This document shows positions 20,236-28,665 of a stretch of 64,000 nt of DNA, in pieces. The stretch covers positions 1,240,001 to 1,304,000 of the forward strand of contig NZ_CP027859.1 in NCBI RefSeq assembly GCF_005519465.1, in the 5' to 3' direction. Under the pieces are notes generated by a model. The model was not told the DNA's origin and did no database searches. It saw nothing but the letters and a program-made list of their open reading frames with translations. Positions within the stretch are counted from its first letter, which is position 1, and the number at the start of each line of letters is the position of its first letter. The DNA comes from Streptomyces clavuligerus. Its GTDB lineage: Bacteria > Actinomycetota > Actinomycetes > Streptomycetales > Streptomycetaceae. The position numbers were made by a program, and so were the translations under genes.

Positions 20236-20365
20236 GACGGCACCATCGCGCACAGCGGTGGTGCCGCTTCCACGAGCGCGCGGCGCCGGTGCGACGCCGA
20301 GGAGTTCGCCGTCGCGGCGTCTCCCGGCCACCCGTGACCGTGCCCACCGTGGCACAGTCGTTCCC

Positions 20366-21067
20366 ATGGCTGACCACTTCCCCCACACACAGCTCGCACG
20401 CCCCGCCCGACGCGGGCACACCAGCGCCACCCCATCGGCCGTACTCCTCCTCGGCGCGGCCCTCCTCCTGACCGCCTGCGGTGAGGAACGCGCCGGGGAC
20501 GACGCCCGCAGCGCCCCCGCGGCCTCCATAGACGACGCCCGCGGCGCCCCCGCCCCCGCCGCCTCCGCCTCCATCTCCCCGTCGAAGGCGCCCTCGGCCA
20601 CCGCGTCGAGCCCCGCCCCCGGGGCCTCCCCTTATGTGGAACCCGGAGTTGTCGACGGCGCTCCCCACCACGGCGAGAACAACGCCTACCGCCGCGCCGG
20701 TGAGATGTCCGCCGTCAGCGAGAAGGACGCCCGGAAGGAGGCGGACCGTATCAGGCCCGTCCTCAAGCGGTTGTCCGCGGAGAAGAAGTGGAACCCCGAG
20801 GCCGTGCGCGCGGCACTGCTTCGCCTCGGATACGAGGAGGAGCGGACGGGGTCGGGCGGCGAGCGGCTGGGCGGGACGCTCACGGTGCGGGAGCAGGACA
20901 CGGTCTACGAGAACAGCCGGTATGTCACCCCCGAGGGCTCCCTCATCGGGCTCCGGGTCCACGACGACGCCTGTGTCAGCGCGTTCATCGACAAGACCGA
21001 CCACGGGGTTTCGGTCACCGGCCCCTACCCGGAGACCGGCTGTTTCCAGCCCCCGTACGGCCACTGA
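20366..21067 (+). CDS. Hypothetical lipoprotein
   Basis: The 233-residue protein has a long Arg/His n-region, a hydrophobic stretch VLLLGAALLLTAC and a lipobox (LLTAC) predicting a diacylated Cys. A disordered Ala/Ser/Pro segment of about 60 residues leads to a small folded domain of about 130 residues with RPVLKRLSAEKKWNPEAVRAAL and RYVTPEGSLIGLRVHDDACVSAFI. I do not recognise the domain. It is attached to the outer face of the membrane. The start at 20366 was chosen because it gives a sensible signal sequence; the ribosome binding site is not obvious. The flanking genes also encode secreted proteins. Confidence 0.75.
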   Translation: MADHFPHTQLARPARRGHTSATPSAVLLLGAALLLTACGEERAGDDARSAPAASIDDARGAPAPAASASISPSKAPSATASSPAPGASPYVEPGVVDGAPHHGENNAYRRAGEMSAVSEKDARKEADRIRPVLKRLSAEKKWNPEAVRAALLRLGYEEERTGSGGERLGGTLTVREQDTVYENSRYVTPEGSLIGLRVHDDACVSAFIDKTDHGVSVTGPYPETGCFQPPYGH

Positions 21068-21268
21068 ACCGGCTGGACGGACCCCCCGAACGACCCCCGA
21101 ACGCCCCTCGCCCCGGCCGCCGTCGCCGTCCGCGTGCCGGGGCGGCGACGGCGTTGATCCGTCGTTCACCTTTTGTCGACACCCCGTGAGGACCCTGACG
21201 GGTCGGGGCCTCGGACCGAGTGCGCCCGTTCCGTCAGTGAATCCGTCAGCGAAGGAGACGACCCCACG

Positions 21269-24200
21269 GTGATCGACAGAGCGACAGGGAGACGACGGCG
21301 GCATCGCCTGCGGGGGACGCTGCTCGCCGGCGTCCTGGTGGCCGAGGTGGGCATCGTCGTCACCGGCGGCGCGGCCACCCCCGCGGCGGCGACCGCCCCG
21401 ACAGCCACAGCCACAGCCACAGCCGACGGCGACCGGGCGCCCCGCAGGGCGGCGAGCGCGGCGGGCATCGCGGCCTCCGTACCCGTCAGCACCCCCCTGT
21501 ACATCCAGAACGTCAACAACGGCGGCCATATCGGCGTCATGAGCGGCAACATCGACCCGGGCCTCCCGGACGTGGCGGTCCAGGCGCCGCAGGGGGACGA
21601 CAAGCACCAGTCCTGGACGCTGGAGCCCGATGGCTCGGGCCATCGGCTGCGCAACACGGAGCTGCCGACGCAGTGCCTCGTCCACTACGGGGAGGCACCG
21701 GCGATCCTCGGTGACTGCACCGGCCTGGGAACCGTGTGGGACGTCCAGTCCCTGGGCGGCGACCGGTTCCGGATCAAGCAGCCCGGCACCGACCGCCATC
21801 TCTCCACCGCGGGCGAGATCAGCAAGAGCAGTAAGGAGACTCCCCTCGCGTACGCGAGCACCGACGGCAACAAGGAGTGGATCTTCACCGCGGTCTCCTG
21901 GCCCCGGCTGCCGATGCCGCCCGAGGACCGGCGGACGCTGGAGCACATGACGTTCCTCACCGCTCACAACTCGATGATCAACACTGAGGACGGCTACGAC
22001 ACCCTCGCGCCCAATCAGCCCCACTCGATGCGGCGCCAGCTCGCCGACGGGGTCCGGGCCCTGATGCCGGACGTGAACGCGGGGGTCGTCAACGGCACCA
22101 TTCCGCTCTGCCACGGCGGCAAGTGCGGCGGCCAGATCGTGCCGTCCAACAACTTCGGCTCCATGCTCACGACCGTCAAGGAGTTCCTGGACACCAACAG
22201 GAAGGAGATCGTCACCCTCTTCATCGAGGACGTGTCCATGACCGACCTCACCAACGACGACTATCTCCGCCACGGCTTCGACCAGGCGCCCGGCGCCCGG
22301 GACCTGCTCTTCGTCCCGGACGACACCGTGGTCCCGGCGGAGCTGAAGCAGGGCTGGAACGTCCAGGACAACGGCTGGCCGCTGCTCAAGGACATGATCG
22401 CCAAGAACAAGCGGCTGCTGATCTTCTCCGGCCAGGAGAAGCGGCAGGAGATCGGCTTCATGGCGGACCAGCGCTGGCGGGTCGAGAACCACTGGCAGAT
22501 GGGTCTCGGCCTCGGCGACGCCGACTGGTCCTGCTTCTCCCGGTGGGGAGGCCGGCCGCTCAGCACGGGAACCTCCGGCCAGACCGGCAGGTTCAAGCCG
22601 CTGTTCGTGATGAACCACTTCCGTCAGGTCCCCATGGCGCCGACCTACACCAACGACAACCGGAAGCTGAGGCAGCGCGCGGAGAGCGTGTGCACCACTG
22701 CGGCCCGCCGCAAACCGAACTTCGTCGCCGTCGACCAGTACCGGGACGGCGATCTGTTCCCGCAGATCCAGGCCATGAACGAGTACTGGTACCGGGGCGG
22801 CGAGGGCGCGGGGCAGGAGCCGGGCCCGGGGCCGGGGCCGCAGCCCGGACCCGGCTCGGCCGGTGACCCCGTCGACACCGGCACCGACCACCGCGGCCCC
22901 AAACCGGCGGTCTCCGGGCCGCACTCCGCCTGCCGCCCCGACGGCATGGCGGCCACCCCCGGCGTCACGGCCCGCTACTGCGATGTGTACGGCACCGACG
23001 GGCGCGAGTGGCTCGGCGGCAACGGGCAGGACAGAAGGGTCGTCGGCTACTTCCACTCCGGACGCCACGGCAAGGACGGAAAACCCCGCTACCTGGTCAA
23101 GAACATCCCCTGGACCAAGGTCACCCACATCAACTACGCCTTCGCCCGGATCGAGGGCGACAGGATCTCCGTCGGTGACGAGCAGAGCCCGGACAACCCC
23201 GCCACCGGCATGACCTGGCCGGGTGTGCGCGGCGCCGAGATGGACGAGTCGCTGCCCTACCGCGGCCACTTCAACCAGCTCGCCGTCTACAAGAGGAAGC
23301 ACCCGCAGGTGAAGCCCCTGATCGCGGTCGGCGGCTGGAGCGACAGCAAGGGCTTCTACGCGATGACCACGAACGCCGACGGCACCGTCAACCAGGCGGG
23401 CATCAACACCTTCGCCGACTCGGTCACCGCCTTCCTCGGCCGTTACGGGGCCGCGTTCGACGGCGTCGACATCGACCACGAGTACCCGACGGCCCTGCCC
23501 GACAGCGGCAACCCGGACGACTGGGCGCTCGCCAACCCGCGCCGCAAGGGCCTCCAGGCCGGGTACAACGCGCTGATGAAGACCCTGCGGGAGAAGCTGG
23601 ACCGGGCGGGCGCCGAGCGCGGCCGGTACTACCTGCTCACCTCCGCCGCCTCCGCGTCCGGGCATCTGGTGCGCGGCTACGACGGCGGACAGGCCCTCGC
23701 CCACCAGGACTTCGTCAATGTCATGGCGTATGACCTGCACGGCTCCTGGAACCAGTTCGTCGGCCCGCAGGCGCCGCTGTACGACGACGGCAAGGACGGC
23801 GAACTCGCCGCGGCCGGGGTCTACGACAGCGCCAAGAACCCCGAGTACGACCGCACCGGCTACTTCAACGTCGACTGGGCCTACCACTACTACCGGGGCG
23901 CGCTCCAGCCCGGCCGCATCAATCTCGGCCTCCCCCTCTACACCCGCGGCTGGCGCGATGTGCGGGGCGGGACCAACGGCCTGTGGGGCACCGCGCCCCT
24001 CACCGACCAGGGGCAGTGCCAGCCCGGCACCGGTACGAGGACGCCCTGCGGCAACGGTGCCGTCGGCATCGACAACGTCTGGCACGACACCAGCCGGGGC
24101 CGGGAGGTCGCGGCCGGAGTCAACCCGCTGTGGCACGCCCGGAACCTCCAGGACGGCATCACCCCCGGGTATCTGACGTCCTACGGACTCGATCCGGCCC

Positions 24201-25555
24201 GCCCCGAGAACCGGCTGACCGGCACCTATCAGCGCCACTACAGCGGTGAGCTGGAAGCCGCCTGGCTGTGGAACCCGGAGAAGAAGGTCTTCCTCACCAC
24301 CGAGGACGAGCGGTCCGTCAACGCCAAGGTCCAGTACGTCAAGGACCGCGGCATCGGCGGCGTCATGATGTGGGAGCTGTCCGGCGACTACACGCGCGGC
24401 GCCGACGGCCAGTACGTCATGGGGTACGACACGACGACCCGCATCGCCGACGGGCTGCGCGGCGCGGGCGCGTACCGGGGCGAACGCGCCGGGGCGACCC
24501 CGCTGCCCGGCCAGGTGCTGGACGTCAGCGCCGAGTTCACCGGGTACCCGACCGCCGAGGCGGACCTGTGGCCGCAGCAGCCCAAGCTGCGGATCACCAA
24601 CAACAGCACCCGTCCGCTGCCGTCCGGGACCGAGCTGTCCTTCGACATCCCGACCAGCGCGCCGCCGCTGCTCAAGGACGACGCGTGGCAGGACATGAAG
24701 GACGCCGTCCAGCCGGGCCGCAGCGGACCCAACACGGGCGGTCTGAAGGCCGACTTCCACCGGGTGACGATCAAACTGGGCCACTGCGAGTCCATCGCGC
24801 CCGGAAAGTCCCGGGAGATCGGCGTCAAGTACTTCCTGCCGCTCACCGGGCCCGCCAACTTCACGCTGAAAACCGGGGGCACGACCTACGGTCTGACGCA
24901 GGACCGCCGCAGGGGGACGACGACCGTCGAACCCCCGGCGACCGGCGGCGGGCCCGCCTGCCAGGCGGAGGCGTGGGACGCGGCGCGGACCTACAACCCC
25001 GCGTGGGCCCCGTTCGCGCTGTGGCGGACCCAGGGCGGCTGGAAGATCCAGGACCCCGGCAGCTCCCTGGTCGTCGACCACCCCGGCACCTGGGCCACCA
25101 CCCATCTGATCGGCTCGCAGGACGGCAACGCGAACCAGGTGTGGAACATCGTCCCGGACGGGTCCACCGGCCGGTTCCGTATCATCACGGCCAGCGGCGG
25201 ACGGCAGCAGTGCCTCGGTGCGGACGGGCGGCTCGCCGAGGCGTCGGTGCGGTCGTGCGACGGCGGTGCCGCGCAGTCCTGGAGCTTCACCGACGAGCGG
25301 GGCGCACCGGTCGCCGGAATCCCCGCCGACGGCAGGCCGCATGGGCTGCTCGCGGCGTCCGGGCATGTCCTGGAGCCGAGGAACAGCGGCGGAACGGTCC
25401 GTACCAAGCTGGTGGCGGGTGACCCCGAGGGGGCCACGCGCACCGTCGTCTCGTACGGCGGCTTCTACTGGAAGGCGAAGTTCTGGACGAAGGGGAACCG
25501 GCCCGACGCGGCCGACCCGAAGAACGCCTGGAGTCGGCTCGGACCGGTCGCCTGA
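21269..25555 (+). CDS. Secreted PI-PLC-like / GH18 chitinase fusion
   Basis: This 1428-residue protein starts at GTG (GAAGGAG 11 bp upstream). After a signal peptide come a beta-trefoil-like lectin segment (about 75-215) and a PI-PLC X-like domain (about 220-510) with His233 in FLTAHNSMIN and His282 in IPLCHGG. A Gly/Pro linker leads to a GH18 domain (about 560-1090) with the catalytic motif DGVDIDHE at 731-738 (Glu738 is the proton donor in this family) and RYGAAFDG before it. A beta-sandwich follows (about 1095-1220), then a region beginning Cys1231 (AEAWDAARTYNPA) and ending VSYGGFYWKAKFWTKG...WSRLG, the two ends of a CBM5/12 chitin-binding module separated by about 145 lectin-like residues. 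It probably attacks chitin, plus a phosphoinositide-like ester, on fungal or insect targets (inference). Confidence 0.85.
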   Translation: MIDRATGRRRRHRLRGTLLAGVLVAEVGIVVTGGAATPAAATAPTATATATADGDRAPRRAASAAGIAASVPVSTPLYIQNVNNGGHIGVMSGNIDPGLPDVAVQAPQGDDKHQSWTLEPDGSGHRLRNTELPTQCLVHYGEAPAILGDCTGLGTVWDVQSLGGDRFRIKQPGTDRHLSTAGEISKSSKETPLAYASTDGNKEWIFTAVSWPRLPMPPEDRRTLEHMTFLTAHNSMINTEDGYDTLAPNQPHSMRRQLADGVRALMPDVNAGVVNGTIPLCHGGKCGGQIVPSNNFGSMLTTVKEFLDTNRKEIVTLFIEDVSMTDLTNDDYLRHGFDQAPGARDLLFVPDDTVVPAELKQGWNVQDNGWPLLKDMIAKNKRLLIFSGQEKRQEIGFMADQRWRVENHWQMGLGLGDADWSCFSRWGGRPLSTGTSGQTGRFKPLFVMNHFRQVPMAPTYTNDNRKLRQRAESVCTTAARRKPNFVAVDQYRDGDLFPQIQAMNEYWYRGGEGAGQEPGPGPGPQPGPGSAGDPVDTGTDHRGPKPAVSGPHSACRPDGMAATPGVTARYCDVYGTDGREWLGGNGQDRRVVGYFHSGRHGKDGKPRYLVKNIPWTKVTHINYAFARIEGDRISVGDEQSPDNPATGMTWPGVRGAEMDESLPYRGHFNQLAVYKRKHPQVKPLIAVGGWSDSKGFYAMTTNADGTVNQAGINTFADSVTAFLGRYGAAFDGVDIDHEYPTALPDSGNPDDWALANPRRKGLQAGYNALMKTLREKLDRAGAERGRYYLLTSAASASGHLVRGYDGGQALAHQDFVNVMAYDLHGSWNQFVGPQAPLYDDGKDGELAAAGVYDSAKNPEYDRTGYFNVDWAYHYYRGALQPGRINLGLPLYTRGWRDVRGGTNGLWGTAPLTDQGQCQPGTGTRTPCGNGAVGIDNVWHDTSRGREVAAGVNPLWHARNLQDGITPGYLTSYGLDPARPENRLTGTYQRHYSGELEAAWLWNPEKKVFLTTEDERSVNAKVQYVKDRGIGGVMMWELSGDYTRGADGQYVMGYDTTTRIADGLRGAGAYRGERAGATPLPGQVLDVSAEFTGYPTAEADLWPQQPKLRITNNSTRPLPSGTELSFDIPTSAPPLLKDDAWQDMKDAVQPGRSGPNTGGLKADFHRVTIKLGHCESIAPGKSREIGVKYFLPLTGPANFTLKTGGTTYGLTQDRRRGTTTVEPPATGGGPACQAEAWDAARTYNPAWAPFALWRTQGGWKIQDPGSSLVVDHPGTWATTHLIGSQDGNANQVWNIVPDGSTGRFRIITASGGRQQCLGADGRLAEASVRSCDGGAAQSWSFTDERGAPVAGIPADGRPHGLLAASGHVLEPRNSGGTVRTKLVAGDPEGATRTVVSYGGFYWKAKFWTKGNRPDAADPKNAWSRLGPVA

Positions 25556-25601
25556 CCGGATCCGACCGTGCTCGGGTGAGCTGCTGAGCCGACGGGGCAG
25601 C

Positions 25602-25639
25602 CGGGTCCGGGTCCTCCCACCGGGGAGGGCCCGGACCCG
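25602..25639. terminator. Hairpin terminator, chitinase/glucarate dehydratase (convergent)
   Basis: A 10-bp perfect stem (GGGTCCGGG core pairing with CCCGGACCC) encloses a second self-complementary CCTCC/GGAGG segment. It lies between convergent genes and can serve both strands. Confidence 0.7.
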
Positions 25640-25726
25640 TCGCCGTGCGGGGCGGCGCCCGTCACCGTGCCGGGCGCGGGCCGCGTCGTGCCGGGGCGCG
25701 GCCCTCGTCACCGTGCCCGGCCCTCG

Positions 25727-27058
25727 TCACCGCACCAGGCAGGGCCGTTTCGGGTCGAACGTCCAGCCGGGGACGAGGCAGCGCATCCCGGCGGCGTCGT
25801 CGCGCGCGCCCAGGGCCTTCGCGTGGTACAGCTCCTCGGCCGCCCGCAGCCGGTCCCGGTCGAGGGTGACGCCGAGGCCGGGCGCGGTGGGCAGGGCGAT
25901 CTCGCCGTCGACGATGCGCGGTGGCCGGGTGGTGAGCCGTTCCAGGCCCTCCTGCCAGATCCAGTGCGTGTCCAGGGCGTTGTACGGGCCGGGTGCCGCC
26001 GCCCCGCAGTGCGTGATCATCGCCAGCGAGATGTCGAAGTGGTTGTTCGAGTGGCATCCCCAGGTCAGCCCCATCGCCTGGCAGAGCTGGGCCACCCGGA
26101 CCGACCCCCGCATGGTCCAGAAGTGCGGATCGGCCAGCGGGATCGAGACGGACTGGAGCGCGAGGGCGTGGGTGAGTTGACGCCAGTCCGTGGCGATCAT
26201 ATTGGTGGCGGTGGGGAGCCCGGTCGCCCGCCGGAACTCGGCCAGGATCTCCCGTCCGGAGTAGCCGTCCTCGGCGCCGCACGGATCTTCGGCGTAGGCG
26301 AGCGTGCCGACGAGCGGGGCGCACAGTTCGACGGCCTCGCGCAGCGACCACGCCCCGTTCGGGTCCAGCGTGATCCGCGCCCCGGGGAAGCGCGCCTTGA
26401 GCGCCAGGACCGCCTCGACCTCCTCGGCGCCGCGCAGGACCCCGCCCTTGAGTTTGAAGTCGCGGAAGCCGTACAGCTCGTACGCTGCCTCGGCCTGGCG
26501 GACGATCGCCTCGGGCGTGAGCGCCTCCTCGTGCCGAATCCGGTACCAGCGCTCGGTGGCACCGGGCTCGCGCACATACTCCAGACCGGTGCGGTCGGGG
26601 TCGCCGACATAGAAGAGATACCCGAGGACGCGGACGGAGTCCCGCTGCACGCCGTCGCCGAGCAGCGCCGCGACGGGCAGGTCCAGGTGCTGTCCGAGGA
26701 GGTCGAGCAGGGCCGACTCGACGGCGGTGACGGCGTGCACGGTGGTCCGCAGATCGTAGGTCTGGGCGCCGCGCCCGCCGGTGTCGCGCGTGGCGAAACG
26801 CTCCTCGATCCGCCGCAGCACCCGTCCGTGGTCGCCCACGCGGGCACCGACGACGAAAGGTTCGGCGTCCCGGAGCGTTTGGGTGATCCGCTCGCCACCG
26901 GGGACCTCGCCCACCCCCGTGCGTCCCTCGGAGTCGGTGAGGACGACGACGTTCCGGGTGAAGTAGGGGCCGTGGGCGCCGGAGAGGTTCAGCTCCATGG
27001 AGTCGCGCCCGGCGACGGGGTGGACGGTGAGGGCGGTGACGGTGGGCTGCCTGCTCAT
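25727..27058 (-). CDS. gudD: Glucarate dehydratase
   Basis: The 443-residue enolase-superfamily enzyme is colinear with E. coli GudD (446 residues). It carries the catalytic KxK in FKLKGG, metal-binding LDPNGAW with downstream AEDPCG and TNM, the HxH-like segment LADPHFW, and [20 protein letters not shown] containing the general-acid His. It dehydrates D-glucarate/L-idarate to 5-keto-4-deoxyglucarate in hexarate catabolism. The ATG overlaps the stop of a 44-residue upstream ORF (ATGA), so translation is coupled. The promoter region further upstream has a 19-bp tandem repeat. The remaining pathway genes are not in the window. Confidence 0.93.
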   Translation of the reverse strand: MSRQPTVTALTVHPVAGRDSMELNLSGAHGPYFTRNVVVLTDSEGRTGVGEVPGGERITQTLRDAEPFVVGARVGDHGRVLRRIEERFATRDTGGRGAQTYDLRTTVHAVTAVESALLDLLGQHLDLPVAALLGDGVQRDSVRVLGYLFYVGDPDRTGLEYVREPGATERWYRIRHEEALTPEAIVRQAEAAYELYGFRDFKLKGGVLRGAEEVEAVLALKARFPGARITLDPNGAWSLREAVELCAPLVGTLAYAEDPCGAEDGYSGREILAEFRRATGLPTATNMIATDWRQLTHALALQSVSIPLADPHFWTMRGSVRVAQLCQAMGLTWGCHSNNHFDISLAMITHCGAAAPGPYNALDTHWIWQEGLERLTTRPPRIVDGEIALPTAPGLGVTLDRDRLRAAEELYHAKALGARDDAAGMRCLVPGWTFDPKRPCLVR

Positions 27059-27189
27059 GTGTCCCGGCTTCCTGTGGGTCGGCGGGGACCGAAGGAGCCG
27101 AGGCCGGTCAGCTTCGCCTTGGTCATCAGCGGAAAGCGGAAAGCGGAAAGCAGAAGCAGCACACTGATGCCGACCACGAGCAGGGGCAT
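27055..27189 (-). CDS. Truncated GntP-permease-like membrane ORF
   Basis: This 44-residue ORF reads [14 protein letters not shown], then SAFRFP, then [18 protein letters not shown]. The first and last parts match the start of GntP-family gluconate/hexuronate permeases (hydrophobic helix, LMTKxKLNGF), but the protein stops where the full permease would continue for some 400 residues. The SAFRFP interruption is encoded by three copies of a 7-bp repeat (GGAAAGC on the plus strand, about 27135-27155), suggesting an in-frame slippage insertion. It keeps a good ribosome binding site (GAGGGA) and overlaps gudD by 4 bp. It may now act as a translational coupler or be a decaying remnant. Confidence 0.6.
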   Translation of the reverse strand: MPLLVVGISVLLLLSAFRFPLMTKAKLTGLGSFGPRRPTGSRDT

Positions 27190-27519
27190 GGCACTTCCCT
27201 CGGTGCTGTGCCGTGGATCATTTGTGTATGTGAATGGAGTTCGTGTACAGGAATGGAGGCTAGGGGGATGAACGGAGTGGGTCAATGGGGCGTGCCAGAA
27301 GGAACGGGGCAGGGCGCAGGGCACAGGGCAACGCGGGTCGGGGGAGCCGGCGGGTCGGGGGCGGGTCGGGAGGAGGTCGTGGCGAGCCATCGCCGCATCA
27401 CGCAGTGAAAGCGGCGGAGTCCGTCCGCGTGGACGGGGTCCGTCCGCCGGGGTGGCCGGACCGCCGATCCTCACATGTGTCCCGCCCGCCCCGGGGGCAT
27501 CGCCCTGACGGTACTGTTT
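27190..27519. other. 330-bp intergenic region upstream of gudD leader ORF
   Basis: Apart from the tandem repeat at 27221-27258 I see no gene. The left part drives the gud transcription unit on the minus strand; the right part is downstream of the HTH gene on the same strand. Confidence 0.5.
27221..27258 (-). promoter_or_regulatory. 19-bp tandem repeat overlapping gudD promoter
   Basis: Two adjacent 19-bp units, TTTGTGTATGTGAATGGAG and TTCGTGTACAGGAATGGAG (15/19 identical), lie 32 bp upstream of the small membrane ORF. Read on the minus strand they contain a possible -35 (TTCCTG) and -10 (CATACA) spaced 17 bp. A repressor dimer pair on one face of the promoter is the simplest reading. A GntR- or IclR-type hexarate sensor would be expected from family precedent. 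Confidence 0.6.
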
Positions 27520-28260
27520 TCAGCCGATCGAGTCGTACACCGGACGCTCGCTCCGCACCGGTTCGGCCGGTGCGGGGTGTCCGGAGATCCTTGACACCGG
27601 CTGCGGGGGACTCTCGAACAGGGTGACACGCGGAACGCGTCGTTCCGGCACCGGTGGTGCCATGCGGGCCGACGGGGTCATCGACTCCCCGTGGCTCAGG
27701 CAGTGCGGACAGCCCAGGCAGCACAGCCCGCACGGGCCGCACTCCCCGGCCCGGGTGGCGGGGCAGCCGCACCCCGCCGATGCCGATGCCGACGGGCACG
27801 GGGGCGGGGACGGGGGAGGCGACCCCGCCCGCGACCCCGCCGGACCGGCCGCCTCCGCGCCGACCAGACCGTTGCGGACGAGCGCCCGGTGCACCGTCGA
27901 CCGCGACGGGACGGGCTCCACCCCCAGCCGGGCGAGCGTGGCGCGCAACCGCTGCGCCCCCCACCCCGGGTGCTCCCGGCGCAGCGAACAGATCAGCGCC
28001 ACCGTCGAATCGTCGAGCCGTCGCGGACTCCGATGGGGCCGCCGCGACCGGTCCTCCAGGCCCGCCTCCCCCTGCTCCAGATAGCGTTTGCGCCAGGTGT
28101 GCACGGTCTGCCGGGAGACCCCGTGCGACCGCGCCACCTCCACGACCGGGCGGCCTCCCAGTACCTCCAGGACCGCCCGTTGACGTCTGTGCCGACGCTC
28201 CCGTTCCCTCGTCAGCCGTCTCTCCTCCTGCGCGGCCCGTCGTTCCTCCTGGTGGAGCAC
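27520..28260 (-). CDS. IS481-type HTH protein with Cys-rich C-terminus
   Basis: The 246-residue protein has a basic coiled N-terminus (EERRAAQEERRLTRERERR) and an IS481/IS3-like helix-turn-helix (GRPVVEVARSHGVSRQTVHTW, YLEQGEAGLEDRSRRPHRSP). A second HTH follows (WGAQRLRATLARLG...STVHRALVRNGLV) near residue 130. The DDE catalytic domain is absent. Instead there is a Ser/Pro spacer and a cluster of eight Cys and one His within about 25 residues (CGC...CGPC...CCLGCPHC), then a basic Pro-rich tail. The GTG start follows GGAGGGAGG. It is likely a domesticated transposase DNA-binding region fused to a metal-binding or redox-responsive tail; a transposase remnant is the alternative. Confidence 0.7.
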   Translation of the reverse strand: MLHQEERRAAQEERRLTRERERRHRRQRAVLEVLGGRPVVEVARSHGVSRQTVHTWRKRYLEQGEAGLEDRSRRPHRSPRRLDDSTVALICSLRREHPGWGAQRLRATLARLGVEPVPSRSTVHRALVRNGLVGAEAAGPAGSRAGSPPPSPPPCPSASASAGCGCPATRAGECGPCGLCCLGCPHCLSHGESMTPSARMAPPVPERRVPRVTLFESPPQPVSRISGHPAPAEPVRSERPVYDSIG

Positions 28261-28280
28261 GTGACCCTGCCTCCCTCCGT

Positions 28281-28357
28281 GCAGTCCCTCTGCGGTCCCT
28301 GTGCCGTCCGTCTGCCGTCTGTCTGCGGTCCCTGTGCAGTCCCTGTGCGGTCCCTGT
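28281..28357. repeat. Seven 11-bp tandem repeats GCNGTCCCTGT
   Basis: The units start at 28281, 28292, 28303, 28314, 28325, 28336 and 28347; units 2, 5 and 7 are identical. The array sits 20-97 bp upstream of the HTH gene's GTG on the minus strand, where its promoter is expected. Confidence 0.9.
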
Positions 28358-28555
28358 GCTTCTCCCTCGACAGGTGTATGTCACAGCGGATGTTGCACCG
28401 CTGTCGCCATCACCCCTCCCGTCGGATGTCAGCCATGTCCGGAGCGCGATATGTCAACGGTGTCCTGAGACTCCGTCCCCACCGACCGCCGCCGACAGCC
28501 TTGCCGGTGCGAGAGAACCAGCCAGCCGACCGGTCACCCGGCATTTGCCAGGTCG

Positions 28556-28585
28556 TTGACACGGGCGGTTTATGTGAAGCAGCAT
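28556..28585 (+). promoter_or_regulatory. Putative promoter of RiPP-like operon
   Basis: A perfect -35 TTGACA (28556-28561) is followed after 18 bp by CAGCAT, a weak -10. The predicted transcript would begin about 75 nt before the precursor ATG. Confidence 0.45.
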
Positions 28586-28665
28586 TCTCGGCCCCGGGAG
28601 AAAACGTCAGTGACGAAACAAAGGTAAGGCAAAGCTGAGCAGGACAAGTGACAGGAGAAAGAGTT

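Larger units (their letters stand above)
28261..28665. other. 405-bp region between HTH gene and RiPP-like precursor
   Basis: It holds the 11-bp tandem array at 28281-28357 next to the HTH gene and a promoter-like site at 28556-28585 for the plus-strand operon. No further gene is supported. Confidence 0.5.

Noticed and set aside
27520..28260. Active insertion sequence of the IS481 family
   Set aside because: No DDE catalytic domain, no terminal inverted repeats and no target duplication are visible around the gene.
28281..28357. Could the 11-bp array be a CRISPR?
   Set aside because: The units are directly contiguous with no spacers and far too short for CRISPR repeats; no cas gene is present.
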